Below are positions 1 to 9,085 of a stretch of 45,030 nucleotides of DNA, in pieces. Under the pieces are notes generated by a model. That model saw only the letters and a program-made list of their open reading frames with translations. It was not told the DNA's origin and ran no database searches. This DNA is from Chloroflexota bacterium. Its GTDB lineage: Bacteria; Chloroflexota; Anaerolineae; Promineifilales; Promineifilaceae. Within the stretch, counting starts at the first letter, position 1. Every line of letters begins with the position of its first letter. Position numbers and translations under genes: made by a program. The DNA lies in assembly GCA_022616275.1 (NCBI GenBank), contig JAKEFB010000081.1, positions 1-45,030 of the forward strand. The letters are read 5' to 3'.

Positions 1-126
1 AGTGCAGGTTCACCGGCTGCCCGTAGGACTACTGCCAAGTTTATCCTTGCTTGCGGTATGCAGCTATTCACGATATTCTTGATGCTGGCCCGAGCATTGA
101 TACACTAAGAAATCTTTACCCTGAGT

Positions 127-180
127 AGCTTTGAGTTACACACTGCTGTAGTTTTACTATATTCGAAAAAGCTCAAAGCT
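127..180 (+). other. Stem-loop upstream of the reverse transcriptase
   Basis: AGCTTTGAG at 127-135 and CTCAAAGCT at 172-180 are perfect inverted repeats. The stem extends inward by a G-T wobble and one A-T pair to about 11 bp, enclosing a 32-nt AT-rich loop. It lies 22 bases before the RT start. It has no T-run after it, so it does not look like a terminator. It could be part of a non-coding RNA serving the RT, or a leader structure. This is inference; only the pairing is seen. Confidence 0.5.
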
Positions 181-202
181 TTCAAAAATAAAACCGGATG
201 GT

Positions 203-1495
203 ATGGCTTATCCTAAAAGCTTAGTAGGAAAAGTTGCAACTCGTCCGAATCTTCAAGGGGCTTGGGAGGACATAAGTCGGTCCGCCAAGCCCCTTTCTCA
301 TGGCCCATCCGAGCAGACAATCCAAGATTTCCGCACAAACCTAACCAGCAATTTAGAAACTATTCGGAAAGAGTTGCTCAGTGGAACATATCAATTTGGC
401 AAAGTAAGAGCTGTTGCTGTAAAGAAGAAGGGTAGTAAGAAAAGGCCATTAAGAATCGCTGACATTCGGGATAGAGTCGTTCAACGAGCAATTACTCGAC
501 AACTAGAAAAGCATCTTGAAGAAAAGTTTGATTTACTTAACCCTGCCAGTCATGCATACCTTCGCAATCGGGGAGTTCAATCAGCAATCAAGCGGATGCT
601 ACAATTTCACCGGGAGGGCTGTGGGGTTGTTTTTGAAGCTGATATCGTTAATTTCTTCGATACCGTCAATGTTCATAAACTCTTAAAAGAGAAGATATTC
701 CCATTACTTCAAGACAATACCCTTCACGATTTAATTGAAGACGCCTTCAACATGGAAATTGGAAACAGGGATGATTTACCTGAAGAAGATTGGGGGCTGT
801 TTCCTGAAAGCTCTACAGGATTACCTCAAGGTGGATATCTCTCTCCCCTGTTTTCGAATGTTTACCTTTCAGTTTTTGACCATAAAATGTTGAAGGCTAA
901 GTTTAGACTTATCCGCTATGCTGATGACTTTGTAATAATGTGTCAGACAGTAAAAGAGGCAGAGATGGCTTATGCTCTCTCGTGCGAAATCTTGGAGCAT
1001 GAGCTTGGTCTTAAGCTCCATACAAGAGATGATAAAAGCTCAAATGGACGGACCAGGATTGTTAGCCCGACGCAGACCACCATTCAATTCTTAGGTGTTC
1101 AGTTTAACGGTTCACGTATTTGGCCTGCTAGCGAAAAACGCAAGAAACTTTCTGAGAAATTGACTGACCTTAGCAGCTCTAACGATGTTCGAGCTAACGA
1201 TGTTTTAACGTTACTAAAATCAACGCGCAATTTGATTGAGGGTTGGATCGCTTCATATGGCTTTACGGACATCAACACAACGTACGCAAGTAAGATTGAT
1301 CAAGAGATAAACAGACATCTTTGGCTTGCCTTAACTGAAATGGGTTGGAAACTTGATGGTACTAGCCTATCAGCAAAGCAAAGAGCAAAATCGGGAGTCT
1401 CACACGTTAAATACTACCTACATGAGACGCGCGCGAGACTTAGCGACCAAGAGTTATGGAGGGCTTACTGGACCACGGAAGAAAATAGCAAGTAA
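203..1495 (+). CDS. Stand-alone reverse transcriptase (RVT_1), candidate defence-type RT
   Basis: A 430-aa RNA-dependent DNA polymerase. The fingers/palm motifs appear in order: RPLRIADIRDRVVQRA (81-96), the first catalytic Asp block EADIVNFFD (145-153), the template block LPQGGYLSP (207-215), the catalytic YADD (239-242) and FLGVQF (296-301). The remaining 120 residues look like a thumb; no maturase, HNH endonuclease or protease domain is visible. The block 'SP' rather than 'SQ' argues against a diversity-generating retroelement, and the NAXXH and VTG retron motifs are absent. It is closest to group II intron-like or 'unknown group' RTs, several of which are antiphage (DRT) systems. It is followed at 134 bases by a DUF4145 gene on the same strand. 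Base composition is AT-richer than the sugar locus to the right, which suggests transfer. The class is uncertain; RT activity is nearly certain. Confidence 0.9.
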   Translation: MAYPKSLVGKVATRPNLQGAWEDISRSAKPLSHGPSEQTIQDFRTNLTSNLETIRKELLSGTYQFGKVRAVAVKKKGSKKRPLRIADIRDRVVQRAITRQLEKHLEEKFDLLNPASHAYLRNRGVQSAIKRMLQFHREGCGVVFEADIVNFFDTVNVHKLLKEKIFPLLQDNTLHDLIEDAFNMEIGNRDDLPEEDWGLFPESSTGLPQGGYLSPLFSNVYLSVFDHKMLKAKFRLIRYADDFVIMCQTVKEAEMAYALSCEILEHELGLKLHTRDDKSSNGRTRIVSPTQTTIQFLGVQFNGSRIWPASEKRKKLSEKLTDLSSSNDVRANDVLTLLKSTRNLIEGWIASYGFTDINTTYASKIDQEINRHLWLALTEMGWKLDGTSLSAKQRAKSGVSHVKYYLHETRARLSDQELWRAYWTTEENSK

Positions 1496-1629
1496 GGGAG
1501 CAAAATAATCCGGGAATGAAATCCTTTTTCAAGGGCGGGAGTAATCACGTTGGCTACCATAGGCTGCGCAGTATTCTAGGATGATACTTGCCCTGGTTGT
1601 TAACTGTAACAAATTGTGGGCAACGAGCA

Positions 1630-2343
1630 ATGAATCGAAAAGTTACTCTCACACTTGATAAGACAAAAGATAAGCAATACTGGTTGCCGTGTTCTCAGTG
1701 TGCTACACAAACGGTACATAAGGTCATTATGTCGGCTGAATCGGAAGATAGGCTTGATAGAACCTACGAGGAAGAAGAAGACGAAGAAGATCAGTGGTAT
1801 GTTCGATGGGACCGATATGAAATCGTTGAATGCCAGGGATGCAAACTTTTAGCTGTGCGACGGGAAACAATGGATGAGGATGGCTGGCCTGGCAGTGACG
1901 ACAGCATTACGACGAGAAGCGAAGGGCTTTATCCAAGCCGAATTGCAGGAAGACGGCAGTTACCGTACATTGACCTGACACCCCAAAAGATTTCAGAAAT
2001 CTACAAGGAGACACATGCAGCATTGAGCCACAACATGCTTGTTCTGGCGGGGATTGGCATCCGGGCGATGGTCGAAACCGTATGTAAAGATAAGGGCGCG
2101 AAGGGTCGTAGCCTGGCAACGAAAATAGACAACCTAGTCCAGCAAGGCGTCTTGACCGGACAAGGCGCTGAAATCTTGCATAGTCTCCGATTAATGGGTA
2201 ATAAAGCCGCCCATGAAGTCACACCCCATTCAAGAGGAGATTTGGCCATTGCTTTTGATGTCATAGAAAACCTGTTGAATAGCGTCTATATCTTGCCCTT
2301 TTTTGCAGCCAGATTGCCAAAGCGGAACGAATCTAACGCATAG
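1630..2343 (+). CDS. DUF4145 domain protein, putative partner of the RT
   Basis: A protein of 237 aa. The N-terminal part has a zinc-ribbon-like arrangement: a CSQC-type pair near residues 22-25 and a second CQGC-type pair about 50 residues later, separated by a very acidic stretch. The C-terminal half matches the DUF4145 pattern: a helix ending in an RAMVE-like block, then KIDNLVQQGVLT and a RLMGNKAAHE block close to the end. DUF4145 is a small helical domain common in restriction and other defence loci; its biochemical role is not settled. I take ATG 1630 rather than TTG 1588 because the residues before it do not look like protein and the ATG directly opens the conserved part. It probably forms a two-gene unit with the RT. 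Family call is good; function unknown. Confidence 0.75.
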   Translation: MNRKVTLTLDKTKDKQYWLPCSQCATQTVHKVIMSAESEDRLDRTYEEEEDEEDQWYVRWDRYEIVECQGCKLLAVRRETMDEDGWPGSDDSITTRSEGLYPSRIAGRRQLPYIDLTPQKISEIYKETHAALSHNMLVLAGIGIRAMVETVCKDKGAKGRSLATKIDNLVQQGVLTGQGAEILHSLRLMGNKAAHEVTPHSRGDLAIAFDVIENLLNSVYILPFFAARLPKRNESNA

Positions 2344-2346
2344 TAT

Positions 2347-2402
2347 GGGGTTTATGACAGCCGGTGGAGGGGATGACTGTCCCACTGACTCTCATAAACC
2401 CC
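2347..2402 (+). terminator. Inverted repeat after the RT/DUF4145 unit
   Basis: GGGGTTTATGA (2347-2357) and TCATAAACCCC (2392-2402) are perfect 11-bp arms four bases after the DUF4145 stop codon. There is no T-run, so intrinsic termination is not assured; it may be a transcript end structure or the border of the inserted patch. Confidence 0.4.
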
Positions 2403-2521
2403 TTGAAGCGTGGCCACGATTTGGATCGCCAGGATGTTTTCGCACGATCTGGCCTCCGACTCCATATTAGGAAGGATAGCACCAAGAGCGGACGTCAACC
2501 ATTCGGGGAGTGGCGTTAAGC

Positions 2522-4432
2522 TCAGTCGCGGCCGGCAATGACCACAAGCTGGTGGCCGGCGAGGCGGAGGGGGGTGGCGGCGGCGAAGGGGGCCTGCCGG
2601 CCGGTGTAGGGGTCGAAGAGGAGGCCGTGGCGGCAGTGGGCCAGGGACAGGCGGGTTTCCAGGGGGACCTGGCCTTCGTTGAAGAGGAGATAGTAGCGCC
2701 GGCCGTGCTTGACGACGTGGCGGGCGCGGAGGTTGGGAGCAGCGGGTGTGGCGGTGACGTCGGGGGGGACGAGCTGGTCAATTTGCCGGACGAACGCCGG
2801 CTCGTCCAGGCCGGCCTCGTAGCGCAGGAGCCGGCCGGCCTGCTCTAAGCGCTGCCAGATGGGGCCGGCGGCCAGCGCCGGCTCGTGTTCAGCAATCAGG
2901 GCCTGGTAGCACATCCCGGCCAGGTGCAGGCCGTCCTCCTTGAGTTCGGCCTCCTCAAACAACTGGCGTTCGTCGAGGTAGTTGAAGTCCCGCTGGTGTT
3001 GAAAACAGAGCCGGGCGGCCGGCCAGGGCAGGGCGTTGTAGCCGCCCAGGATGGCCAGGTGGCAGACGTGAAGGGAGCCGGTGTTCAGCCAGGACAGGCG
3101 GCGGCAACCATCAGCGTACTGGCCGTAGCGCGGCCACCAACTGCTGCGCGGGCCAACGTCGGGCGGCCGTTCGTCGCGGCGCGGGCCACGGACGGAGTAA
3201 TAGAAGGCGTGGGGAATGAGCCAGTTGACGCCCCGGACAAAGCACCAGTTGGCCAGCCAGACCATCTCTTCCCAGGTGAATTCGTGGCCGTAAGCGCCGC
3301 AGCATTCGTTGGCGTTGCGCCGCCGGCGGCCGTGAACCATGGCCGAAGAGCTGCATTTGGCCTGGGTGGAGGCCGTACCCTGGAGAGCCGACGGGTGGTC
3401 CGGCAGCACCCAACGCCAGATGAGGTCCTGGCCAGGCACGTGGAAGTAACGCAGGTGGCTGATGTCGTCGTCTTGGGCGGGATGGCCCATGAGGGCCAGG
3501 TCGCGTTCCTGGCACCAGTCATGCAGGGGCGCGTACCAGGTCTCCTCCAGGCGGACGTTAACGGCCTGGAGGTATTGGCGGCGGTAGTAACCGGCCTGGG
3601 GTTCGTCGTCAAACCAGAGGGCCGGCAGGTGGGGGGTGAAGTCGTAGCCGAGGATGCGGTTAACGTGGGCCAGAATGCCGGCCGTGCCAGGGAAGACGGG
3701 CCGCTCGCGGCAGCGGCCCAGGAGGTTTGGCTCGTCGGTGAAGATGCCGGTGATGGTGGAACCAAAGTAAGCGGCAAAGCGGGCGGCGAAGGTGTCGTAG
3801 ACCAGGCGGATAAAACAGCCCACAGCGGCGGGGTTCAACAGGTCGGCCGCCGGCGGTTCGTCTTCGGCCGGTCCCTCCCCCAGGTAGTGGAGGCCGCGGA
3901 TAAAGCTGTCCGCCCGGCGGTCTATGACGGCCAGGCGCTGGCCGTTGGCCCGCTCGACGACGGCCACCAGGTGTTGGTCTTCGGCCAGGGCCGGCTCGCC
4001 GGCCGGGGGGAGGTCTATTTTGGCCAGGCAGCGGCAGTGGTAGGCCGGGTCCTGGGCCACGACCTGGCCGCTGGAGGAGCCGGAGGGGTACATGCCCTCG
4101 TCGTAAAGGATGACCGTCATCTGGCGTCGCCGCGCTTCCTGGATGGCCAAGTCATAGAAATGCAAGAGCCGGCCGGACATCCAGCCCAGGTCACGGGGCA
4201 GGCCGACCCGGGGGTGGATGACGAAGCCGTAGACGCCGTGGGCTTCAAAATCGGCGATCTGGCGGACAATTTCCTCTTCGTCCAGGGCGTCGTTCCAGAA
4301 CCAGAAGGGGGTGACGCTAAACTCGCGCGGCGGCGCCAGGAGGTGGGGATGTATATTCTGTGTCCTCTCTGTGATCTCTGTGTCTCCTGAGAAAATAATT
4401 TGACGCAAAGACGCAGACTTTGGCAAGGCCAA
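2522..4432 (-). CDS. Glycoside hydrolase-like TIM-barrel protein (GH106/rhamnosidase-like), 5' end altered
   Basis: A protein of 636 aa as read. It opens its recognisable part with PFWFWNDALDEEEI (42-55), then GVYGFVIHPRVGLP (66-79), VILYDEGMYPSG (107-118) and ITGIFTDEPNLLG (227-239). This series of beta-strand ends resembles large TIM-barrel glycosidases of the alpha-L-rhamnosidase/GH106 and GHL type; Asp/Glu in DEG and TDEP are candidate active-site residues. No signal peptide is visible. The first 28 residues are encoded by a dispersed ACACAGAG-type repeat and start at a TTG, with no ATG, GTG or TTG between the repeat and the conserved part, so an original start has probably been lost or displaced. 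It is the last gene of the leftward catabolic unit and probably trims the imported glycan. The exact family is uncertain. Confidence 0.65.
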   Translation of the reverse strand: MALPKSASLRQIIFSGDTEITERTQNIHPHLLAPPREFSVTPFWFWNDALDEEEIVRQIADFEAHGVYGFVIHPRVGLPRDLGWMSGRLLHFYDLAIQEARRRQMTVILYDEGMYPSGSSSGQVVAQDPAYHCRCLAKIDLPPAGEPALAEDQHLVAVVERANGQRLAVIDRRADSFIRGLHYLGEGPAEDEPPAADLLNPAAVGCFIRLVYDTFAARFAAYFGSTITGIFTDEPNLLGRCRERPVFPGTAGILAHVNRILGYDFTPHLPALWFDDEPQAGYYRRQYLQAVNVRLEETWYAPLHDWCQERDLALMGHPAQDDDISHLRYFHVPGQDLIWRWVLPDHPSALQGTASTQAKCSSSAMVHGRRRRNANECCGAYGHEFTWEEMVWLANWCFVRGVNWLIPHAFYYSVRGPRRDERPPDVGPRSSWWPRYGQYADGCRRLSWLNTGSLHVCHLAILGGYNALPWPAARLCFQHQRDFNYLDERQLFEEAELKEDGLHLAGMCYQALIAEHEPALAAGPIWQRLEQAGRLLRYEAGLDEPAFVRQIDQLVPPDVTATPAAPNLRARHVVKHGRRYYLLFNEGQVPLETRLSLAHCRHGLLFDPYTGRQAPFAAATPLRLAGHQLVVIAGRD

Positions 4433-4440
4433 AGTTCACG
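4350..4440. repeat. Dispersed short-period repeat with hairpin
   Basis: An 8-9 bp periodic purine/pyrimidine-biased tract (CTCTGTGATCTCTGTGTC type) is followed by a perfect hairpin ACTTTGGC-AAG-GCCAAAGT at 4417-4435. It forms the apparent 5' end of the glycoside hydrolase-like gene. The same composition, short-period tract plus short hairpin, recurs at 7597-7665, 15271-15336 and 40285-40335. Confidence 0.6.
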
Positions 4441-4484
4441 CAAAGGTTGTAAAGAATTTTCATTGTCTTCCCCACATCCGGTGA

Positions 4485-4503
4485 CGCGATTTGGAAAATC
4501 GCG
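4485..4503. repeat. Palindromic REP-like element CGCGATTT/AAATCGCG
   Basis: CGCGATTT (4485-4492), three bases, AAATCGCG (4496-4503). Nearly the same palindrome occurs at 19420-19438, and a weaker version at 6774-6790, all between genes. A second dispersed-looking stretch ending in TTCAGCATGACGG follows at about 4545-4572. Confidence 0.6.
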
Positions 4504-4623
4504 CTGCTCAGAAAGTGATCGTCCTGATTTACTATGCTGTCATAGGGATGCTTCACTCCGTTCAGCATGACGGGTGAACGTTTCTTTACTCATGGAACGG
4601 CGCCAGCGCCGTGGAGACTCTAC

Positions 4624-5625
<1,002 letters not shown>

Positions 5626-5638
5626 CTTTGTCCTCAAC

Positions 5639-5665
5639 CTCCCGGAGGTTCGGAACCTCCGGGAG
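5639..5665. repeat. Intergenic palindrome CTCCCGGAGGTT
   Basis: CTCCCGGAGGTT (5639-5650), loop CGG, AACCTCCGGGAG (5654-5665): a perfect 12-bp stem between two co-directional genes. The same arm sequence forms the outer stem of the long palindrome at 12492-12567. TTT after it lies on the plus strand, so it is not a good terminator for the leftward operon. Confidence 0.7.
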
Positions 5666-5670
5666 TTTGT

Positions 5671-6750
5671 TCATCTGACCGGCGCGCCGTTCATGGCGTG
5701 ATAGAAGGCGTCGGCCGGGGTGATGGAGCCACGGCGGACGGGCTGGCGGGTGGCGGCCGATTTGTAGAGGCTGGCGCTAAATTCGAGGATCCGGCGGGCT
5801 TCCGATCCACTGACAAACGGCCGTTCGCCCCGGTCCAGGCTGTCCAATATCTCCTGCAACTGGACGGCGTGCGAGCCGGACACGTCGCTTTCGATTGTCT
5901 GCCAGCGGGCCAACGCCTCGCCATCCGGCGAGCCGTCGGGGATACTGTAGCGCCAGTTGGCGTTGTTGTAGCGGTATAGAGCGGTCACTTCCACGGTGGC
6001 CCGCTGAAAATCCAGCCGCAGGTGCGATTCCTGGCGGGGCGACAAGGCGCTGTTGATGACGTTGCCCACCGCGCCGTTGGCGAAACGGACCAGCGCCAGA
6101 GAAACGTCCTCGACCTCGATCGGGCGCTCCAGCGTGGCGGCCAGGGCCCAGACCTCCTCCCACTCGCCCATCAGCCACAAAAACAGGTCGGTCAGGTGGA
6201 TGCCCAGCGTCATCGTTGGCCCGCCCACTTCAGTGGCCCACTTGCCGCGCCAGGGCACCTGGTAATAGGCCAGGTCGCGATACCAGAGCGTGTGGCACAG
6301 ACCAAGCAACGGCCGGCCCATCTCTCCGGCGGCCATCAGCCGCTTCAAATGCCGCGCCGCCGAGCCAAAGCGCCATTGGAAGACCGTGCTCACGTACCGG
6401 CCGCTGGCCGCTTCGGCTGCCGTCAGCCGGTCGAAGTCGGCCAGTGAGGCGCACAACGGTTTTTCGCAGTAGACCCAGGCGCCGGCTTCCAGGCAGGCCA
6501 GCGCCAGCGGCAGGTGGGTCGCCGGCGGCGTGACGATGTGGACCAGGTCAGGCTGGACCTCGGCCAGCATCTGGGCCGTGTCCGTGTACCAGCGGGGAAT
6601 GGCGTGTTGGCGGCAAATGGCCTGCACCCGGCTTTCGTCCAGGTCAACGGCCGCCGCCAATTCCGCCCGCTCCCCCGCCTGCCGCACGGCCTCGATGTGG
6701 CTGCCCACCGCGTTGCCCGTGCCGATGATAGCGATGCGATATTGTTTCAT
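5671..6750 (-). CDS. Gfo/Idh/MocA family oxidoreductase (2)
   Basis: A 359-aa protein. It has a classical N-terminal nucleotide fold ([18 protein letters not shown], GxGxxG present), [14 protein letters not shown] at the second half of the fold and the canonical CEKPLC motif, whose Lys is a catalytic residue in this family. The C-terminal domain contains [20 protein letters not shown] with the conserved Asp and His. ATG 6750 is chosen because it opens the Rossmann strand directly; the 15 residues upstream in frame come from an intergenic palindrome. The gene lies 54 bases after the cupin gene in the leftward unit. It is one of three paralogous dehydrogenases here and a candidate for the reduction or oxidation step that is otherwise missing from the uronate pathway. 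Confidence 0.87.
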   Translation of the reverse strand: MKQYRIAIIGTGNAVGSHIEAVRQAGERAELAAAVDLDESRVQAICRQHAIPRWYTDTAQMLAEVQPDLVHIVTPPATHLPLALACLEAGAWVYCEKPLCASLADFDRLTAAEAASGRYVSTVFQWRFGSAARHLKRLMAAGEMGRPLLGLCHTLWYRDLAYYQVPWRGKWATEVGGPTMTLGIHLTDLFLWLMGEWEEVWALAATLERPIEVEDVSLALVRFANGAVGNVINSALSPRQESHLRLDFQRATVEVTALYRYNNANWRYSIPDGSPDGEALARWQTIESDVSGSHAVQLQEILDSLDRGERPFVSGSEARRILEFSASLYKSAATRQPVRRGSITPADAFYHAMNGAPVR

Positions 6751-6804
6751 GGTTGCCTTATTACCGGTGTCGAGCGATTTTTCAAATCGTTGCACGGTCG
6801 CACG

Positions 6805-7554
6805 TCACGGCCGGCTGATTCCCTCCGGCGTCAGCGTGGCCGGATCAAAATAGCGGTTGAGGTGGCCGCAAAATCCGGGCTGGCTGTAGCCGGCCGCCGG
6901 AATCAACTGGTGCTGGGCGGCCAACAAATAAGCCACGTTGCCTTCGTCGAGCCGCTGAAGGTTCTGCCGGCCGGCCTCCACTTCGGCCAGCGCGCCGCCG
7001 GCCAGGATGGCGGCCCATTCGGCCCGCCGGGAGGCCACCCGTTTGGCGGCCAGGCTGTAAAATTGTTTCAAGGCGGCCCGGCCGTCCTCCAGCCCCTGTT
7101 CAAAGGCCGCCTTCAAGGCCAGGAACCCTGCGACGCCGCGGTCACGCCGCCGATAAGCGTCGGCCAACGACTCGACCCGCATCGCTTCGGCGTAACGGTC
7201 GCCATCGGCCAGCCACGTCTCCGGGAAACAGACGACGTTATCCCCCCGTTCCGGCAGGCCGCTGTTGGCCATGATCACCAGTATTTCCAGGTTACTGCCG
7301 GGGTTAATCAGGCGGTGGATCGTCCCTGGGCTAAAGAGCAGGGCCGAATAGAGGGCCAGCTCGACCCGGGAGAAGCCCTCACCGTCAATCATCTCCACCG
7401 CCCCGGCGCCTTGCAGGACAAAATACAGCTCCGTACAGAGCAAATGCATGTGGGGCGTGCCGCCACACTGCCCGTCCGGGCCGGCAGTATCGTACACTTT
7501 CAAACGCGTCATCAACGTCGCGCCGGGCATACGTAGTAAGGAACGAGATAACAT
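6805..7554 (-). CDS. Cupin-domain protein
   Basis: A 249-aa protein. The N-terminal half is a cupin barrel: TPHMHLLCTELYFVLQGAG supplies the His/His/Glu metal-ligand pattern of motif 1, and FSPGTIHRLINPG supplies the His of motif 2. The C-terminal half is helical and contains a long region without a known signature. Cupins of this sort bind or isomerise sugars, or act as metal-dependent enzymes on sugar acids. ATG 7554 follows a GGAAGG-like site and is preferred to the GTG just before it. It is the fourth gene of the leftward unit, between the flavin oxidoreductase and the Gfo/Idh/MocA pair, so a sugar-acid isomerase or epimerase role is plausible but inferred. Confidence 0.75.
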   Translation of the reverse strand: MLSRSLLRMPGATLMTRLKVYDTAGPDGQCGGTPHMHLLCTELYFVLQGAGAVEMIDGEGFSRVELALYSALLFSPGTIHRLINPGSNLEILVIMANSGLPERGDNVVCFPETWLADGDRYAEAMRVESLADAYRRRDRGVAGFLALKAAFEQGLEDGRAALKQFYSLAAKRVASRRAEWAAILAGGALAEVEAGRQNLQRLDEGNVAYLLAAQHQLIPAAGYSQPGFCGHLNRYFDPATLTPEGISRP

Positions 7555-7596
7555 CACTAACCTTCCATACGCTAAGGAGCCTCAGATGCAAACAGC

Positions 7597-7665
7597 GGGC
7601 ATCTGAGGATGCCCTACTCCTCCTGTCTCCTTGTCACCTTGTCTCCTTGTCCCCCTGTCTCTTCT
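7597..7665. repeat. Hairpin plus GACAAGG-type tandem repeat
   Basis: A hairpin GGGCATC-TGAG-GATGCCC (7597-7614) is followed by CTGTCTCCTTGTCACC-type octamers (on the minus strand GACAAGGAGACAAGGTG), which run into the 3' end of the flavin oxidoreductase gene and encode its last ten residues. It belongs to the same family as the tracts at 15271 and 40285. Confidence 0.65.
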
Positions 7666-9085
7666 TAGCCTGGGCCAACACCTCCGCTTCCGGCCGTTCC
7701 TTATAAAAAGGGTCCAGCGGATAGCAGCCGGACGGCAGGCCGTTGCGCGGCCCGGTGGTGCAATCGCTGAAGGTCCGGCAAATTTGTTTGCGTTGCAGCA
7801 GCCGGCCCTGCAACATGTCGGCCGCCGCCTGGGGATAAGCCAGGACCATCCGCCCCAGGCCGACAAAGTCCGCCTGTCCTGTCCGAACTATACATTGGGC
7901 CACGTTCGGCAGCCACTCCTGCAAATAAGAGTAGCCGGAACCGACAATGGTGAGGTCCGGGCGATATTGTTTCAGGCGAGCCGTCACCTCAATTTGCCGG
8001 GCGACACCCACCAGTGGGTCTTCCGGCGGCAGGTAGCCATCGGACGGCGGGAACAATGCCGGCCGCTGGATGTGGGGTGTGTAATAAGGGCTGCCGGCGC
8101 TAATGCATACCAGCCGAATATTCAAGGCTGCCAATAAATCGAGAAAGGCACACGGCTCGGTCAAATCAATCCCCACCCCGCTCTCATCGCCGCCGAAGGC
8201 GTGGCGGTAGGGCGCGCCGTCCAGGCGCTCCGGCTCGCCGGCCCCGTCCGCGCCCGGCTGGAAGGGCAGCCAGTCAAAGGCGCTCAGCCGCACGGCAATG
8301 TCCAGCCCCGGCGCGGCGGCGCGAATCCCGGCCACAATTTCCCGCAGAAAACGGGTACGGTTCTCGAAGCTGCCGCCGTAGCGGCCGGCACGGTCAATGG
8401 CGCTCAGAAATTCGTGGCCCAGGTAGCCGTGGCAATGCTTGATGTCCACAAAGTCAAAACCGGCCCGCCGGGCCAGCCCGGCCGCCTGGACAAAATCGCC
8501 GACCAGCGCCTCAATCTCGCCGTCGCTCATGACCGGGTAATCGGCCGGAAGGCCAAATTTGGCGTTGAGGAAGGGATGGGTGTAGAGGATAGACGGCCGC
8601 AACCGGTTGTCCGGTTCGGGGCGGGCAAAGCGGCCGGAGTGGGTCAACTGCAAGCCAATCAGCAGGCCGGCGGTGTTGCCGTGCTGGGCCTGGTGGGCGC
8701 TGACTAATTCGGCGCGCAATTCGGCCAACGACGGCCAGGTCTCCTGGGTAATCATCAACTGGTTCGGGTTGGCCCGGCCGTCGTGGCGCACCGCCACCGC
8801 CTCGCCGCCCCAGATGAGCTTGGCCCCGCTGAGGCCAAAACGCTGCCAGCGGCGCGTCGTCAGCTCGCTGGGCCGGCCCTCGGGCGTGCCGTCCCAGCCT
8901 TCCATCGGCAAAACGGCAAAACGGTTGCCGATGGCGCGCCCGTTCAGTGGGTAGGGCTGGGCCAGCGGCGCGCCAGGACCGGCCTCGACGGTCTCGTCAA
9001 AAGGCAAGGCCACCCCCAGCATCGCCAAATGTTCACGGAACTCCGCGGCCGAGCGGAGTTGAGCCACGCGACGATAGGCGGGCAT
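7634..9085 (-). CDS. NADH:flavin oxidoreductase, Old Yellow Enzyme family
   Basis: A 483-aa FMN-dependent TIM-barrel oxidoreductase. Diagnostic pieces are [12 protein letters not shown] (about 146-157), the substrate-site block [15 protein letters not shown] (214-228) with the paired His, [16 protein letters not shown], and the phosphate-binding region [12 protein letters not shown]-terminal cluster with three Cys (CRTFSDC to SGC, about 441-458) resembles the iron-sulfur site of the multidomain OYE branch, although the second flavin domain is absent. The gene starts with a TGATG overlap with the preceding aldolase-like gene (ATG 9085), a sign of coupled translation. The last residues [10 protein letters not shown] come from an intergenic repeat, so the original stop may have been lost. 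Probable role: reduction or oxidation of a sugar-derived enone or ketone; the substrate is unknown. Confidence 0.85.
   Translation of the reverse strand: MPAYRRVAQLRSAAEFREHLAMLGVALPFDETVEAGPGAPLAQPYPLNGRAIGNRFAVLPMEGWDGTPEGRPSELTTRRWQRFGLSGAKLIWGGEAVAVRHDGRANPNQLMITQETWPSLAELRAELVSAHQAQHGNTAGLLIGLQLTHSGRFARPEPDNRLRPSILYTHPFLNAKFGLPADYPVMSDGEIEALVGDFVQAAGLARRAGFDFVDIKHCHGYLGHEFLSAIDRAGRYGGSFENRTRFLREIVAGIRAAAPGLDIAVRLSAFDWLPFQPGADGAGEPERLDGAPYRHAFGGDESGVGIDLTEPCAFLDLLAALNIRLVCISAGSPYYTPHIQRPALFPPSDGYLPPEDPLVGVARQIEVTARLKQYRPDLTIVGSGYSYLQEWLPNVAQCIVRTGQADFVGLGRMVLAYPQAAADMLQGRLLQRKQICRTFSDCTTGPRNGLPSGCYPLDPFYKERPEAEVLAQAKKRQGDKETR

Noticed and set aside
203-1495. Retron, diversity-generating retroelement or group II intron RT
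   Set aside because: Retron NAXXH/VTG motifs are missing; the template motif is SP rather than SQ and no template/variable repeat pair is visible; no maturase, HNH or intron domain V was found in the flanks. The precise class stays open.
2885-4390. 501-aa plus-strand open frame
   Set aside because: It lies fully antisense to the glycoside hydrolase-like gene, has no family motifs and arises from GC-rich third positions.
5639-5665. Rho-independent terminator of the leftward operon
   Set aside because: The T residues follow the stem on the plus strand only; in the direction of the operon there is no T-run, so it is listed as a repeat.
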